DNA of 64,000 nucleotides from the NCBI GenBank assembly GCA_902529805.1, contig CABZXU010000002.1, positions 1-64,000 of the forward strand, in the 5' to 3' direction. The position numbers and the translations under genes are program-made. How positions within the stretch are numbered: position 1 is the stretch's first letter; each line of letters begins with the position of its first letter. Origin of the DNA: an uncultured Marinoscillum sp. (GTDB taxonomy: Bacteria > Bacteroidota > Bacteroidia > Cytophagales > MED-G16). Below, piece by piece: positions 52,467 to 61,351 of this stretch. A model generated the notes under the pieces. That model had not been told where the DNA came from and searched no databases. It saw only the letters and a list, made by a program, of their open reading frames with translations.

Positions 52467-54173
52467 TTGGAAAATATAGATTTAATTGTATTTGTTTCTT
52501 ACTGCTTGTTAATACTCTCAATTGGACTTTATGTTTCAAGAGATAAAAAAGGTAAGCAAAAAACTGCAGAGGACTACTTTTTAGCTGGTAAATCATTACC
52601 ATGGTGGACAATTGGCGCATCATTAATTGCTGCTAATATTTCAGCAGAACAATTTATTGGTATGTCTGGATCAGGTTTTGCTTTGGGATTGGCTATTGCA
52701 AGTTATGAATGGATGGCAGCAATAACCCTTTTATTAGTTGGAAAATATTTACTTCCAGTTTATATAGAAAAAAAAATATTTACTATACCTGAATTTATTG
52801 AAAAAAGATATAGCAAAAATTTAAAAACAATTTTAGCTATATTTTGGATAGCACTCTTTGTATTTGTTAACCTTACTACTGTTCTTTATTTAGGAGGAAA
52901 AGCAATGGATACCATTTTTGGATCAGGAAATGGTGACATGTTGAGCAATAGTATACTTCTACTTGGAGCATTTGCATTATCTTATTCTCTATGGGGAGGA
53001 CTTGCCGCTGTAGCTTGGACAGATGTTGTTCAAGTAATCATTCTTATTTTTGGCGGTATTTTAATGACTTTAATTGCACTAACCTATGTTACTCCAAGTG
53101 GCGATATAATCGATGGATTAATCTATGTTTATAATGCTGTTCCTGAAAGATTTTCTATGATATTATCGAAAGGTGAAATAATGATACCAGATAAAATAGT
53201 AAATGGAGAAATAATTTATAAAGATGCATGGTTTGATTTACCCGGAATAGCTGTTTTAATTGGAGGAATGTGGATTGCAAATATATATTATTGGGGGTTT
53301 AATCAGTATATTATACAAAGAACTCTAGCTGCAAAAAGTATAAGAGAAGCACAAAAAGGAATTGCATTTGCTGCATTTCTAAAGCTAATTATTCCCATTT
53401 TTGTTGTATTACCTGGAATTATAGCGTACGTTATTAATATGGATAAAGAAACTAATTCTATCATTATTGAAAATTTACCAAATGGGTTTATTTCAGCAGA
53501 TGGCTCAATACTAAATGATAATGCAGCACCTTGGTTAATAAATAATTATATACCTGTTGGAGTGAAAGGTCTTATTCTTGCTGCTTTAGCAGCTGCTATA
53601 GTTTCATCTTTAGCATCAATGTTAAATTCAACTTCCACAATATTTACAATGGATATTTATAAAGCAATTATTAATACTAACGCTGAAGATAAAACTTTAG
53701 TAAATGTAGGAAGAATAACCGTCTTAATTTCTTTGGCTATTGCTATGTGGATTGCTCCAAATTTAGGAAACATTGGTCAAGTTTTTATTTATATTCAAGA
53801 ATACACTGGTGTAGTTAGTCCTGGAATATTGGCAGTATTTTTGACAGGTATTTTTTGGAAGAAAACTACAAACAATGCAGCAATATGGGGTGTGCTATTT
53901 TCAATACCTGTAGCAATGTACTTTAAGGTAGCTCCAAATGAATGGTCCACTTTACCAATATTTATAAACAATGTTCCATTTATGCATCAAATGGGGATCA
54001 CTTTTTTAGCTACAATATTAGTTATATTCTTAATCAGTTATCTGGAAGGAAATAATGATGACCCTAAAAGCATAAATATTTCTAAAAAGCTATTTGAAAC
54101 AGATTCTTCTTTTAATATACCTGCATTTATAGTTCTTTTGATAACCACTTTTTTATATGCATTTTTTTGGTAA
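52467..54173 (+). CDS. sodium/sugar-type SSS symporter
   Basis: 568 aa, about fourteen helices. TTG start is accepted because the first helix begins by residue 5 and no ATG fits. AEDYFLAGKSLPWWTIGASLIAANISAEQFIGMSGSG is the SglT-like core, with YWGFNQYIIQRTLAAKS and SSLASMLNSTSTIFTMDIYK in the standard positions. It resembles Vibrio SglT and other sodium/hexose transporters more than the 18.6-kb SSS protein. Imports a sugar (inference) with sodium; divergent from a sugar dehydrogenase. Confidence 0.9.
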   Translation: MENIDLIVFVSYCLLILSIGLYVSRDKKGKQKTAEDYFLAGKSLPWWTIGASLIAANISAEQFIGMSGSGFALGLAIASYEWMAAITLLLVGKYLLPVYIEKKIFTIPEFIEKRYSKNLKTILAIFWIALFVFVNLTTVLYLGGKAMDTIFGSGNGDMLSNSILLLGAFALSYSLWGGLAAVAWTDVVQVIILIFGGILMTLIALTYVTPSGDIIDGLIYVYNAVPERFSMILSKGEIMIPDKIVNGEIIYKDAWFDLPGIAVLIGGMWIANIYYWGFNQYIIQRTLAAKSIREAQKGIAFAAFLKLIIPIFVVLPGIIAYVINMDKETNSIIIENLPNGFISADGSILNDNAAPWLINNYIPVGVKGLILAALAAAIVSSLASMLNSTSTIFTMDIYKAIINTNAEDKTLVNVGRITVLISLAIAMWIAPNLGNIGQVFIYIQEYTGVVSPGILAVFLTGIFWKKTTNNAAIWGVLFSIPVAMYFKVAPNEWSTLPIFINNVPFMHQMGITFLATILVIFLISYLEGNNDDPKSINISKKLFETDSSFNIPAFIVLLITTFLYAFFW

Positions 54174-54260
54174 TTATAGTTAAAGTTATTTTTAGCATTT
54201 TATAATAAAAAAAAAAATTAAATTATCTTTAAAGATTATTAAACAAAATAAATTATTACT

Positions 54261-54797
54261 ATGAGAATATCACTTTTTATACTTATTTCAATATTTGCAA
54301 TAAGTTGTTCAAACAATCAAAATGGAGTATTTGTAACTTTTGATGATGAAAAATCAAATGCAATTAGAGATCATTATCAAAATTATTTAAATAATGATAT
54401 AGATGGCCTTAAATCTTTATGGTCTCCTGATCTAAAAATTTATATGAATAGTGTTAATGCTTCGGGAGTTGATGAAATTTCAGCACTAATAACTGCTCAA
54501 CATGAAAATTTTGATAATATATCAATGAGTTTTCAAGATGATGGAGCTACTGAAGATTTAGGTGTTTGGACTCAATCAATTGTATATCCTCCAATGAATG
54601 GTAGTGCAGAAATGACAATCACACAAACTTGGTTTAATTGGTCTGCTACTGGTAAAGCAAGTGGAAATACTATTGAAATTCCCGTTCATATTAGTTTCGA
54701 GTGGTCAGACGGAAAGATTGTAAGAGAATGGCATAATTTTGATACAACTGAAATGATGGCCGAACTAGAACTTGCAGCTAACCAATCATCGGAATAA
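54261..54797 (+). CDS. NTF2-like (SnoaL-like) lipoprotein
   Basis: 178 aa; leader SIFAISCSN (Cys16). The mature part has the NTF2-like cone fold pattern: NAIRDHYQNYLNNDIDGLKSLWSPDLKIYMN, then strands AEMTITQTWFNWSATGK and HISFEWSDGKIVREWHNFD. No catalytic residues are evident. Such exported NTF2-like proteins are common in marine Bacteroidota with unknown roles. An imperfect 20-bp palindrome (54221-54240) lies just upstream. Confidence 0.78.
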   Translation: MRISLFILISIFAISCSNNQNGVFVTFDDEKSNAIRDHYQNYLNNDIDGLKSLWSPDLKIYMNSVNASGVDEISALITAQHENFDNISMSFQDDGATEDLGVWTQSIVYPPMNGSAEMTITQTWFNWSATGKASGNTIEIPVHISFEWSDGKIVREWHNFDTTEMMAELELAANQSSE

Positions 54798-54902
54798 ATA
54801 TTTAATTCATTTTTTGAAAATACTTTGTATATAATACAGGGTATTTTTATTTATTATAAACTTTATTAATAATATTAAAAAATAAAATTAATTTGATTCA
54901 TA

Positions 54903-55409
54903 ATGATCACTTTAAATGAGCATCAAAAAAAATTTAGTAAGAAATGGAAAAATCCATTTTTGTTTTCTTTATATTTTTTATTTAACGTTCCAATGGGATG
55001 GTTTTCTGGAATGAAAATTAAAGAAATATCCGAAAAAGAATGCATAACTTTTTTACCATTTAAATGGTATTATAGATGGCAAAATAAAAATCCTTATAAA
55101 TCAATGTATTTTGCTGTTCAATCAATGGGTGCAGAATTGTCAACTGCTTCTTTAGCTACTTTAGCTACAAAAGGTTATAATAAATCCATAGCTCTAATAG
55201 TAACAGAAATGAGTTCAAAATATTTTAAAAAAGCAACTGGAGATCTTACGTTTAAGTGTAACGATGGAGAAAAGATTTTTGATGCAGTAAATAAAGCTGT
55301 TAAAACAAAAAAGGGAGTTGTAGCTAAAGTCAAAACAATTGGTAAAATGAAAGATGGAACTGTTGTCTCAGAATTTTATTTTACTTGGTCTTTTAAGATA
55401 AGAAATTGA
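54903..55409 (+). CDS. DUF4442 hotdog-fold thioesterase-like protein
   Basis: 168 aa. The blocks FLFNVPMGWFSGMKIKEISE, PYKSMYFAVQSMGAELSTASLA and ALIVTEMSSKYFKKATGDL match DUF4442, a clade of the hotdog superfamily related to acyl-CoA thioesterases/PaaI. A cytoplasmic acyl-thioester hydrolase or acyl-binding role is likely but unproven. TGA stop overlaps the TTG start of the CDGSH gene (TTGA), so the two are co-translated. Confidence 0.82.
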   Translation: MITLNEHQKKFSKKWKNPFLFSLYFLFNVPMGWFSGMKIKEISEKECITFLPFKWYYRWQNKNPYKSMYFAVQSMGAELSTASLATLATKGYNKSIALIVTEMSSKYFKKATGDLTFKCNDGEKIFDAVNKAVKTKKGVVAKVKTIGKMKDGTVVSEFYFTWSFKIRN

Positions 55410-55600
55410 AGAAAATAAAATTAAAAAATAAAATAAAATATAGCATTTGCACATGTGGCTTAAGTAAAAAAATGCCGTTTTGTGATAACAATCATAGAAA
55501 ATATAACTCCAAAAATAATACAAACTACAAATCACTAAAGATTGAGTCTGATAAAGATGTTATAATAAATATTTCCTCATCGACATGGAATAACAATTAA
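55406..55600 (+). CDS. small CDGSH iron-sulfur protein
   Basis: 64 aa starting at TTG within the DUF4442 stop. CTCGLSKKMPFCDNNH matches the CDGSH iron-sulfur signature Cys-x-Cys-x2-Ser-x3-Pro-x-Cys-Asp-x-x-His, which binds a 2Fe-2S cluster with three Cys and one His ligand; here DNN replaces the usual DGS/DGT. One motif means it probably works as a homodimer. Electron transfer or redox sensing is inferred. Shares TTAA with the convergent phosphoesterase gene. Confidence 0.85.
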   Translation: MKKIKLKNKIKYSICTCGLSKKMPFCDNNHRKYNSKNNTNYKSLKIESDKDVIINISSSTWNNN

Positions 55601-56820
55601 GATCTTTTCAAAGTTAAAATAGTTATTTCAGGTAAAATACCAACCCTACCCGGATAACCCATAAATCCAAACCCCCTATTAACATATATATGTTGATTAT
55701 TTAAGGTATATAGATCCGCCCATTGTTTATATGCTAATCTTACTGGACTTACTCTAAATTTCCCAATATCAATTCCATATTGAAGGCCATGGGTATGACC
55801 TGAAAGTGTTAAATCTATATCATTAAAATTATTAGTCACATGAGCATTCCAATGAGATGGATTATGAGACATTAATAACTTGAATTCATTTTTATTTAGT
55901 CCCTGATAAGCTACATCAAGTTTTCCATATTGTTGAAATCTTCTAGATGCTGACCAGTTTTCTACTCCAATAATATTTATAGATTCCCCATCAACAGTAA
56001 TTTTTGTATTTTGATTTCTAAGTAAATTCCAACCAAATTCTTTTTGAGCATATAACAAATCATTAAAATTTTTAGTTTTACTAGTTTCATTTTCCCAACT
56101 AGTATATTCACCATAATCATGATTACCTAGTACACTAAAAACACCTAATGGAGCATTTATTTTTGATAAATCATCTCCCCAACCCATTAGTTCTTTCGCT
56201 TTATCATTTACTAAATCTCCTGTAAAAAATATGGCATCAGGTTTTTCACTGGTTATCATATCTATACCTCCCCTAACTGCTAACCTATTTCTCAGACTCC
56301 CTACATGAATATCAGAGACATGGCATACCTTAATACCGTCAAAGGCAAGAGGTAATTTTTTAAAATTTATTTGTCTTCTTTTAATCCTGTAGTCGTAGAC
56401 ATTATTAGATAAAATACCATAAGTGAGTGAAGTAATGGGTATACCGTATGCTAGCGATGCAGAAATACTTAAAAATTTAGATCTTGATATATTATTACTT
56501 GATTTTAATGTTTTTTTTCTAAAAACATAAATTATCAACCTTCTCAAATCATCAATTAGCAAAAAAGGTAATGATAAAACTTTTGAAATAAAGTTTCCTA
56601 TAATAATATTAAATGAAATTGTTTTATAATAATAACCTAATTCGAACTGGAAAGAATAAAGAAAAAAATTAGCAATTGTAATAATAGTAAACGACCAATA
56701 AATAGGGATTAAGAAATTTAACCACTTTTTTTTATTATACTTTTTTATGATTTGATAAAAATAAAAATCAAAAAGTATTGAAATTAAAGTGAAGAAAAAT
56801 AAAAAGGTTATTCTTTCCAT
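55597..56820 (-). CDS. membrane metallophosphoesterase
   Basis: 407 aa from the ATG at 56820. Four hydrophobic helices occupy the first ~120 residues; the catalytic domain has KVCHVSDIHVGS, FFTGDLVND, LGNHDYG, LMSHNP and LSGHTHG, the full set of calcineurin-like metal motifs. Related membrane phosphoesterases (YkuE/LpxH-like) cleave lipid phosphodiesters. Follows the RND efflux gene directly (start 3 nt past its stop). Role in envelope lipid metabolism is inferred. Confidence 0.88.
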   Translation of the reverse strand: MERITFLFFFTLISILFDFYFYQIIKKYNKKKWLNFLIPIYWSFTIITIANFFLYSFQFELGYYYKTISFNIIIGNFISKVLSLPFLLIDDLRRLIIYVFRKKTLKSSNNISRSKFLSISASLAYGIPITSLTYGILSNNVYDYRIKRRQINFKKLPLAFDGIKVCHVSDIHVGSLRNRLAVRGGIDMITSEKPDAIFFTGDLVNDKAKELMGWGDDLSKINAPLGVFSVLGNHDYGEYTSWENETSKTKNFNDLLYAQKEFGWNLLRNQNTKITVDGESINIIGVENWSASRRFQQYGKLDVAYQGLNKNEFKLLMSHNPSHWNAHVTNNFNDIDLTLSGHTHGLQYGIDIGKFRVSPVRLAYKQWADLYTLNNQHIYVNRGFGFMGYPGRVGILPEITILTLKRS

Positions 56821-56823
56821 CAA

Positions 56824-59800
56824 TTATGATAAACCTAAAAATCTATTTAATTTAACCTGAATTAAATACATTGAAGGAATTACTAATAAAGTTAAAAATG
56901 TAGCAAATGATAATCCAAAAATAATTGCCCAAGCAATTGGACCAAAAAACACCATGTTATCACCTCCAAGATAAAAACTTACCTCATAAAACTTAAAGAA
57001 ATTTACAAAATCAAAATTCATTCCAATCGCTAATGGCATTAATCCCAATATAGTTGTTAGTGCAGTAAGAATAACTGGTCTTAATCTTGTTTTGCCAGCA
57101 TCAGATATACAATCAATAATATCTTTTAAATCAAGTTTAGAATTTTTAAGTAATTTTCTTTTTCTATTTAATTCAATAAAATCTATTAGAACAATTGCAT
57201 TATTTACTACAATACCAATCAGAGAAATAACACCAATCATTGTCATTACCACAACAAAATCCATTTTAAAAATAAGTAGACCTAAAAATACCCCTATTGT
57301 ACTTAGTATAATTGATGACATGATAATTAATGGGGTAATTATTTTGTTGAATTGTGCTACAATAATAATAAATACTAAAAATAAAGCTATCATAAAAGCA
57401 TTTGATAAAAAGGCCATTTCAACTTCCTGTTCTTGTTGTTCTCCACCAAATTTATAAGTATAACCATTTGGGAAAGGAAATTTACTTAAAGCCAGGTTAA
57501 TTTTAGAATTTACATTGGTAGGATTATATCCTGAAATGACATTTGACGAAATTGTAATAACTTTATCTAAGTCTTTTCTTTTAATTGAACTATAAGTATT
57601 TGACATTTTCATAGATGCAAATGAGCTTATTGGAACTTGATAAATTCTACCATTAGATTGATTTCTAAAAGTTATATTTTTGTTTAATAATGCATCGATA
57701 TCATATCTGAATTCATCATCTAGTCTTAATTGTATTTTATAATCATCTTCTCCTATTTTATATTTTGATAATTCTTTGCCAAATAAAGATGTCCTTAACT
57801 CATTAGCAAGCATTCCAGTTGACATACCATATCTTCTAAGTTTATCTCTATCAAAATCTATTAAAATTTCTGGTTTCCTAGTAGAAAGATCAAAAACTAA
57901 TTTTTCAACTCCAGGAATATTTGACTCATTAATATATTTTCTTATTTTTTCTACTTGATCAATCAATATATTGAAGTCTGGTCCAGAAACTTCAACACTA
58001 ATTTCACCCCCGACTGGTGGCCCTTTTCTATCCTTACCGAATGTTATACTTACTCCTGGATAACTTTCAACATCGGATCTTAATTTCTCAAGAACTTCAA
58101 TTGTATTTATACCTTTTCTTTGCTCAAAATCAAAAAAATTAATCTTTATTTTAGATCTATTAGGAGAATCTCTCATAGAAAGGGCAGATGGGTCATTTTC
58201 ATTTAAAGTTCTTTTTCCAACAAAAGTTACTACACTTTCTACAATTTCTTTATATTCAATTAGTATCTCATCTACTTCTTTCTCCAACTTCTTTGTAAAT
58301 AAATTGGTCTCTTCAATATCTGAACCAACTGGAAGCTCAACATATATATTTATATAGTTTGGCCTATTTTCTGGAAAAAATAAAATTTTAGGTGGAAATA
58401 TGTTGATAAGTTGAAATGTAGCTATTAATAGAAATATAGAAAAAATAATAACATAAAAAGGTCTTTTGCCACTTAACAAATAATTTAATAGTATACTATA
58501 TCTATATTCTAATGCTTTTAAGTATTTGTCCCTAAAAACTCTAGATAAAGGTATAAATATGTAATAATTAGAAATTATAAATAATGAAATGAATATTAAA
58601 ATATTTCCAATCCAATTAATTTTTAAAATTAAAATTGAAAAAATACCTAGAACAAATAAAATTAGTGAGTTTTTAATATATTTTGATTTATCTTTTTTAC
58701 CACTTCCTTCAATTTTCATCAAATATGAAATCAAAACTGGATTAATCACAAGTGCAACAAATAAAGATGATAATAGAGTAACTATAATACCAATCGGTAG
58801 AAAACTCATAAACTTTCCAGTCAATCCTGGCCAAAATGCTAAAGGAACAAATACAGCTAGAGTTGTGCCTGTTGATGTAATAATAGGAAGTGCTATCTCT
58901 CCAATACCTAATTTTGTAGCTTCTATTCTTGAATACCCTTTTTCTAAAAACCTATAAATGTTTTCAGTCACTACAATTCCGTTGTCAACTAAAAGCCCCA
59001 AGGAAATAACTAGTGAAAAAAGTATCATCATATTTACAGTAATTCCAAATACCTGAAATACAAGAAAAGAAATACACATTGAAAGTGGTATTGATAAACC
59101 AACAAATAATGCATTTCTTACACCAAGAAAAAACATAAGAACTAATACTACCAAAATTACACCACTAAAAATGCTATTTTCTAAAGTGCTAACTTGTTCT
59201 TTTGTATTTCTAGATTGGTTATTTACAATAATGATATCAACATTGTTTGGAATTTGAGTTTTAACTTTAGAAATAACCTCATTTACCTTATCATTTAGTA
59301 ATAAAAGATTTGTTCCTGATCTCTTTGCAACATCAACTGCTACAACAGGTTTACCACCAAGTCTGAAATAACTCTCAAACTCTTTGTATCCAAAATCAAT
59401 TTTTGCAACATCTTTTAAATATACTATTCTATCATTTTTATTCGATATAATAATGTTTTTAAAATCCTCCATAGATTTAAATTCCCCAAATAACCTTACT
59501 GATCTTCTAATATTATCAGACAATAAATTGCCTCCTGAAACAGAAATATTTTCATATAAAATAGCATTTTCTATATCCACAAAAGAGAGATTTCTTGCTT
59601 CCAACTCAAATGGGTTTACTTTAATAGAAACTTCTTTTTCTTCAACTCCAGCAATAGAAACTTTAGATACATCAGAAATAGTTTCTAATTCATCCTTTAA
59701 AATTTCAGCAAAAGATTCAAGTTTTTCTAAAGAATAATTTCCAGAAAGTGTCACACTCATAACAGGAAAATCTGAAAAGCTAACTTCATAAACACTCGAT

Positions 59801-60216
59801 TCAGTTGGTAAATCTGCTGGAAGATTTATTTTGGCTTTATCTACTGCATCATTTACTTTGGATTTTGCGTATTCAATTTCGATACCTGATCCAAATTCTG
59901 CTACAATTGTTGAATAACCCTGAATAGAATTAGATCTTATTTCTTTAATTTCTGAAATGGTATTCAATTCCTTCTCTATGGGTCTAGTTATAAGATTTTC
60001 TATATCTGTTGGCGAATTACCAGGATATGGTGTACCAATATAGACCGAGGATTGCTCTACTTCAGGATAGCTTTCTTTAGGTAAGTTATTGTAAGCTCTT
60101 GTTCCTAGAATAACAAGCATTATTAATAAAAGAACAACTGTTATTCTATTTTTTAAAGAAAAATTAGATAAACCAAACTGACGAATAACGTTATCACCTT
60201 TTTTATACTTGACCAT
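56824..60216 (-). CDS. RND efflux permease (HAE1/AcrB-type)
   Basis: 1130 aa. Typical RND layout: N-terminal helix, a large periplasmic loop, helices 2-6 with LGLLVDNGIVVTENIYRFLEKGYSR, a second loop and helices 8-12 with GVISLIGIVVNNAIVLIDFIE. In helix 4 only the first Asp of the AcrB Asp-Asp pair is present (DN), as in many Bacteroidota RND proteins. Proton-driven export of drugs, lipids or metals from the periplasm through the TolC-like partner. Third gene of tolC-MFP-RND. Confidence 0.93.
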   Translation of the reverse strand: MVKYKKGDNVIRQFGLSNFSLKNRITVVLLLIMLVILGTRAYNNLPKESYPEVEQSSVYIGTPYPGNSPTDIENLITRPIEKELNTISEIKEIRSNSIQGYSTIVAEFGSGIEIEYAKSKVNDAVDKAKINLPADLPTESSVYEVSFSDFPVMSVTLSGNYSLEKLESFAEILKDELETISDVSKVSIAGVEEKEVSIKVNPFELEARNLSFVDIENAILYENISVSGGNLLSDNIRRSVRLFGEFKSMEDFKNIIISNKNDRIVYLKDVAKIDFGYKEFESYFRLGGKPVVAVDVAKRSGTNLLLLNDKVNEVISKVKTQIPNNVDIIIVNNQSRNTKEQVSTLENSIFSGVILVVLVLMFFLGVRNALFVGLSIPLSMCISFLVFQVFGITVNMMILFSLVISLGLLVDNGIVVTENIYRFLEKGYSRIEATKLGIGEIALPIITSTGTTLAVFVPLAFWPGLTGKFMSFLPIGIIVTLLSSLFVALVINPVLISYLMKIEGSGKKDKSKYIKNSLILFVLGIFSILILKINWIGNILIFISLFIISNYYIFIPLSRVFRDKYLKALEYRYSILLNYLLSGKRPFYVIIFSIFLLIATFQLINIFPPKILFFPENRPNYINIYVELPVGSDIEETNLFTKKLEKEVDEILIEYKEIVESVVTFVGKRTLNENDPSALSMRDSPNRSKIKINFFDFEQRKGINTIEVLEKLRSDVESYPGVSITFGKDRKGPPVGGEISVEVSGPDFNILIDQVEKIRKYINESNIPGVEKLVFDLSTRKPEILIDFDRDKLRRYGMSTGMLANELRTSLFGKELSKYKIGEDDYKIQLRLDDEFRYDIDALLNKNITFRNQSNGRIYQVPISSFASMKMSNTYSSIKRKDLDKVITISSNVISGYNPTNVNSKINLALSKFPFPNGYTYKFGGEQQEQEVEMAFLSNAFMIALFLVFIIIVAQFNKIITPLIIMSSIILSTIGVFLGLLIFKMDFVVVMTMIGVISLIGIVVNNAIVLIDFIELNRKRKLLKNSKLDLKDIIDCISDAGKTRLRPVILTALTTILGLMPLAIGMNFDFVNFFKFYEVSFYLGGDNMVFFGPIAWAIIFGLSFATFLTLLVIPSMYLIQVKLNRFLGLS

Positions 60217-60221
60217 TTAAT

Positions 60222-61340
60222 TTAATTTTTAATCATAACATAAGAACCATCCATAACTTCAGACGAACCTTTATCAATAACAGTTTCATTTCCTTTTAAT
60301 CCAGTTATAACTTCCGTGTAATAATTGAAGGATTTTCCAATTAAAATTGGTATTTTTTTGGCGATTTTCTTTCCATCAAAATCTTCAACTATAAAAATAT
60401 AATTAAGTCTATCATCTGAATAAATAATATTAGATGGAATAGTAATGGCATTATCATTTTTATAGTCAACAAGTTTAACAGTTAAGATTTGATTAGGTTT
60501 TACCGTTTCACTTAATTCTTGGGGTATAGCTACCTCAATTGAAAATGTTCTATTAATTGGATTTATAACTTGACTAATAGATTCAATAAAAGAATTTATA
60601 ATCATATTACTAGAAATAATTTTCACTGAATCATTAACCTCAAATGAATTATTATATGATTCAGCTATTTCTAGGTTTATATATGAATAATTATCATTAA
60701 ACATTCTAAAAGAAGGCATGGATGGAGAAGCCATTTCACCTTCTTTTGCTAAAACATCATCAATAATTCCTGAGAAAGGAGCCAATATATTAAACTTTGA
60801 TGCTTGAACTTTGATAGAATTGTATCTACTTTTTGTTGATTGAAAATTAGATTTTGCTCTTAAATAATCAATTTCAGACCCTATATTATTCACCCATAAA
60901 TTCTTTTGACGAAGATAAATGGTTTCAAGTAACTTAAGATTCGTTTTAATTTCTTCTAAGTTATTTTGAATTAAATCAGAATTAATTGAAGCAAGAATTT
61001 CTCCTTTTTTTACAATTTGACCTTCTTTAACATTTATTGTCTTAAATCTACCAACTACTTCAGGTACTAATAAAATATTCTTTTTCGATTGGACATTTCC
61101 TCTCAATTCAACTTCATGAATAAAAGCTTTATTTATTGGTTTAATAGTAGAAATTAATTCATAATTATTTTGAATGAAATTTGAGTCCAATTCAATAATT
61201 TCTTTTTCTAACTTATCTATTTCGGAGTTTATTTCAACTACTGAATTTTTGAGTTGATCGACTTTCTTTTTTTTACTCTCTAATGATTGATTTTCACATG
61301 AAAACATTAAGGCAACAAATAAAAACAGTATTTTTTTCAT
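60222..61340 (-). CDS. RND efflux periplasmic adaptor (HlyD/AcrA family)
   Basis: 372 aa lipoprotein (VALMFSCEN). An N-terminal heptad-like stretch (KKKKVDQLKNSVVEINSEIDKL) precedes the lipoyl half-motif VPEVVGRFKTINVKEGQIVKKGEILASI; a helical hairpin of about 70 residues and the second lipoyl half (FNILAPFSGIIDDVLAKEGEMA) follow, then beta-barrel and membrane-proximal domains. It bridges the RND pump and TolC-like channel. 11 nt downstream of the tolC stop, 5 nt upstream of the RND gene. Confidence 0.93.
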   Translation of the reverse strand: MKKILFLFVALMFSCENQSLESKKKKVDQLKNSVVEINSEIDKLEKEIIELDSNFIQNNYELISTIKPINKAFIHEVELRGNVQSKKNILLVPEVVGRFKTINVKEGQIVKKGEILASINSDLIQNNLEEIKTNLKLLETIYLRQKNLWVNNIGSEIDYLRAKSNFQSTKSRYNSIKVQASKFNILAPFSGIIDDVLAKEGEMASPSMPSFRMFNDNYSYINLEIAESYNNSFEVNDSVKIISSNMIINSFIESISQVINPINRTFSIEVAIPQELSETVKPNQILTVKLVDYKNDNAITIPSNIIYSDDRLNYIFIVEDFDGKKIAKKIPILIGKSFNYYTEVITGLKGNETVIDKGSSEVMDGSYVMIKN

Positions 61341-61351
61341 AATAATTTTAT

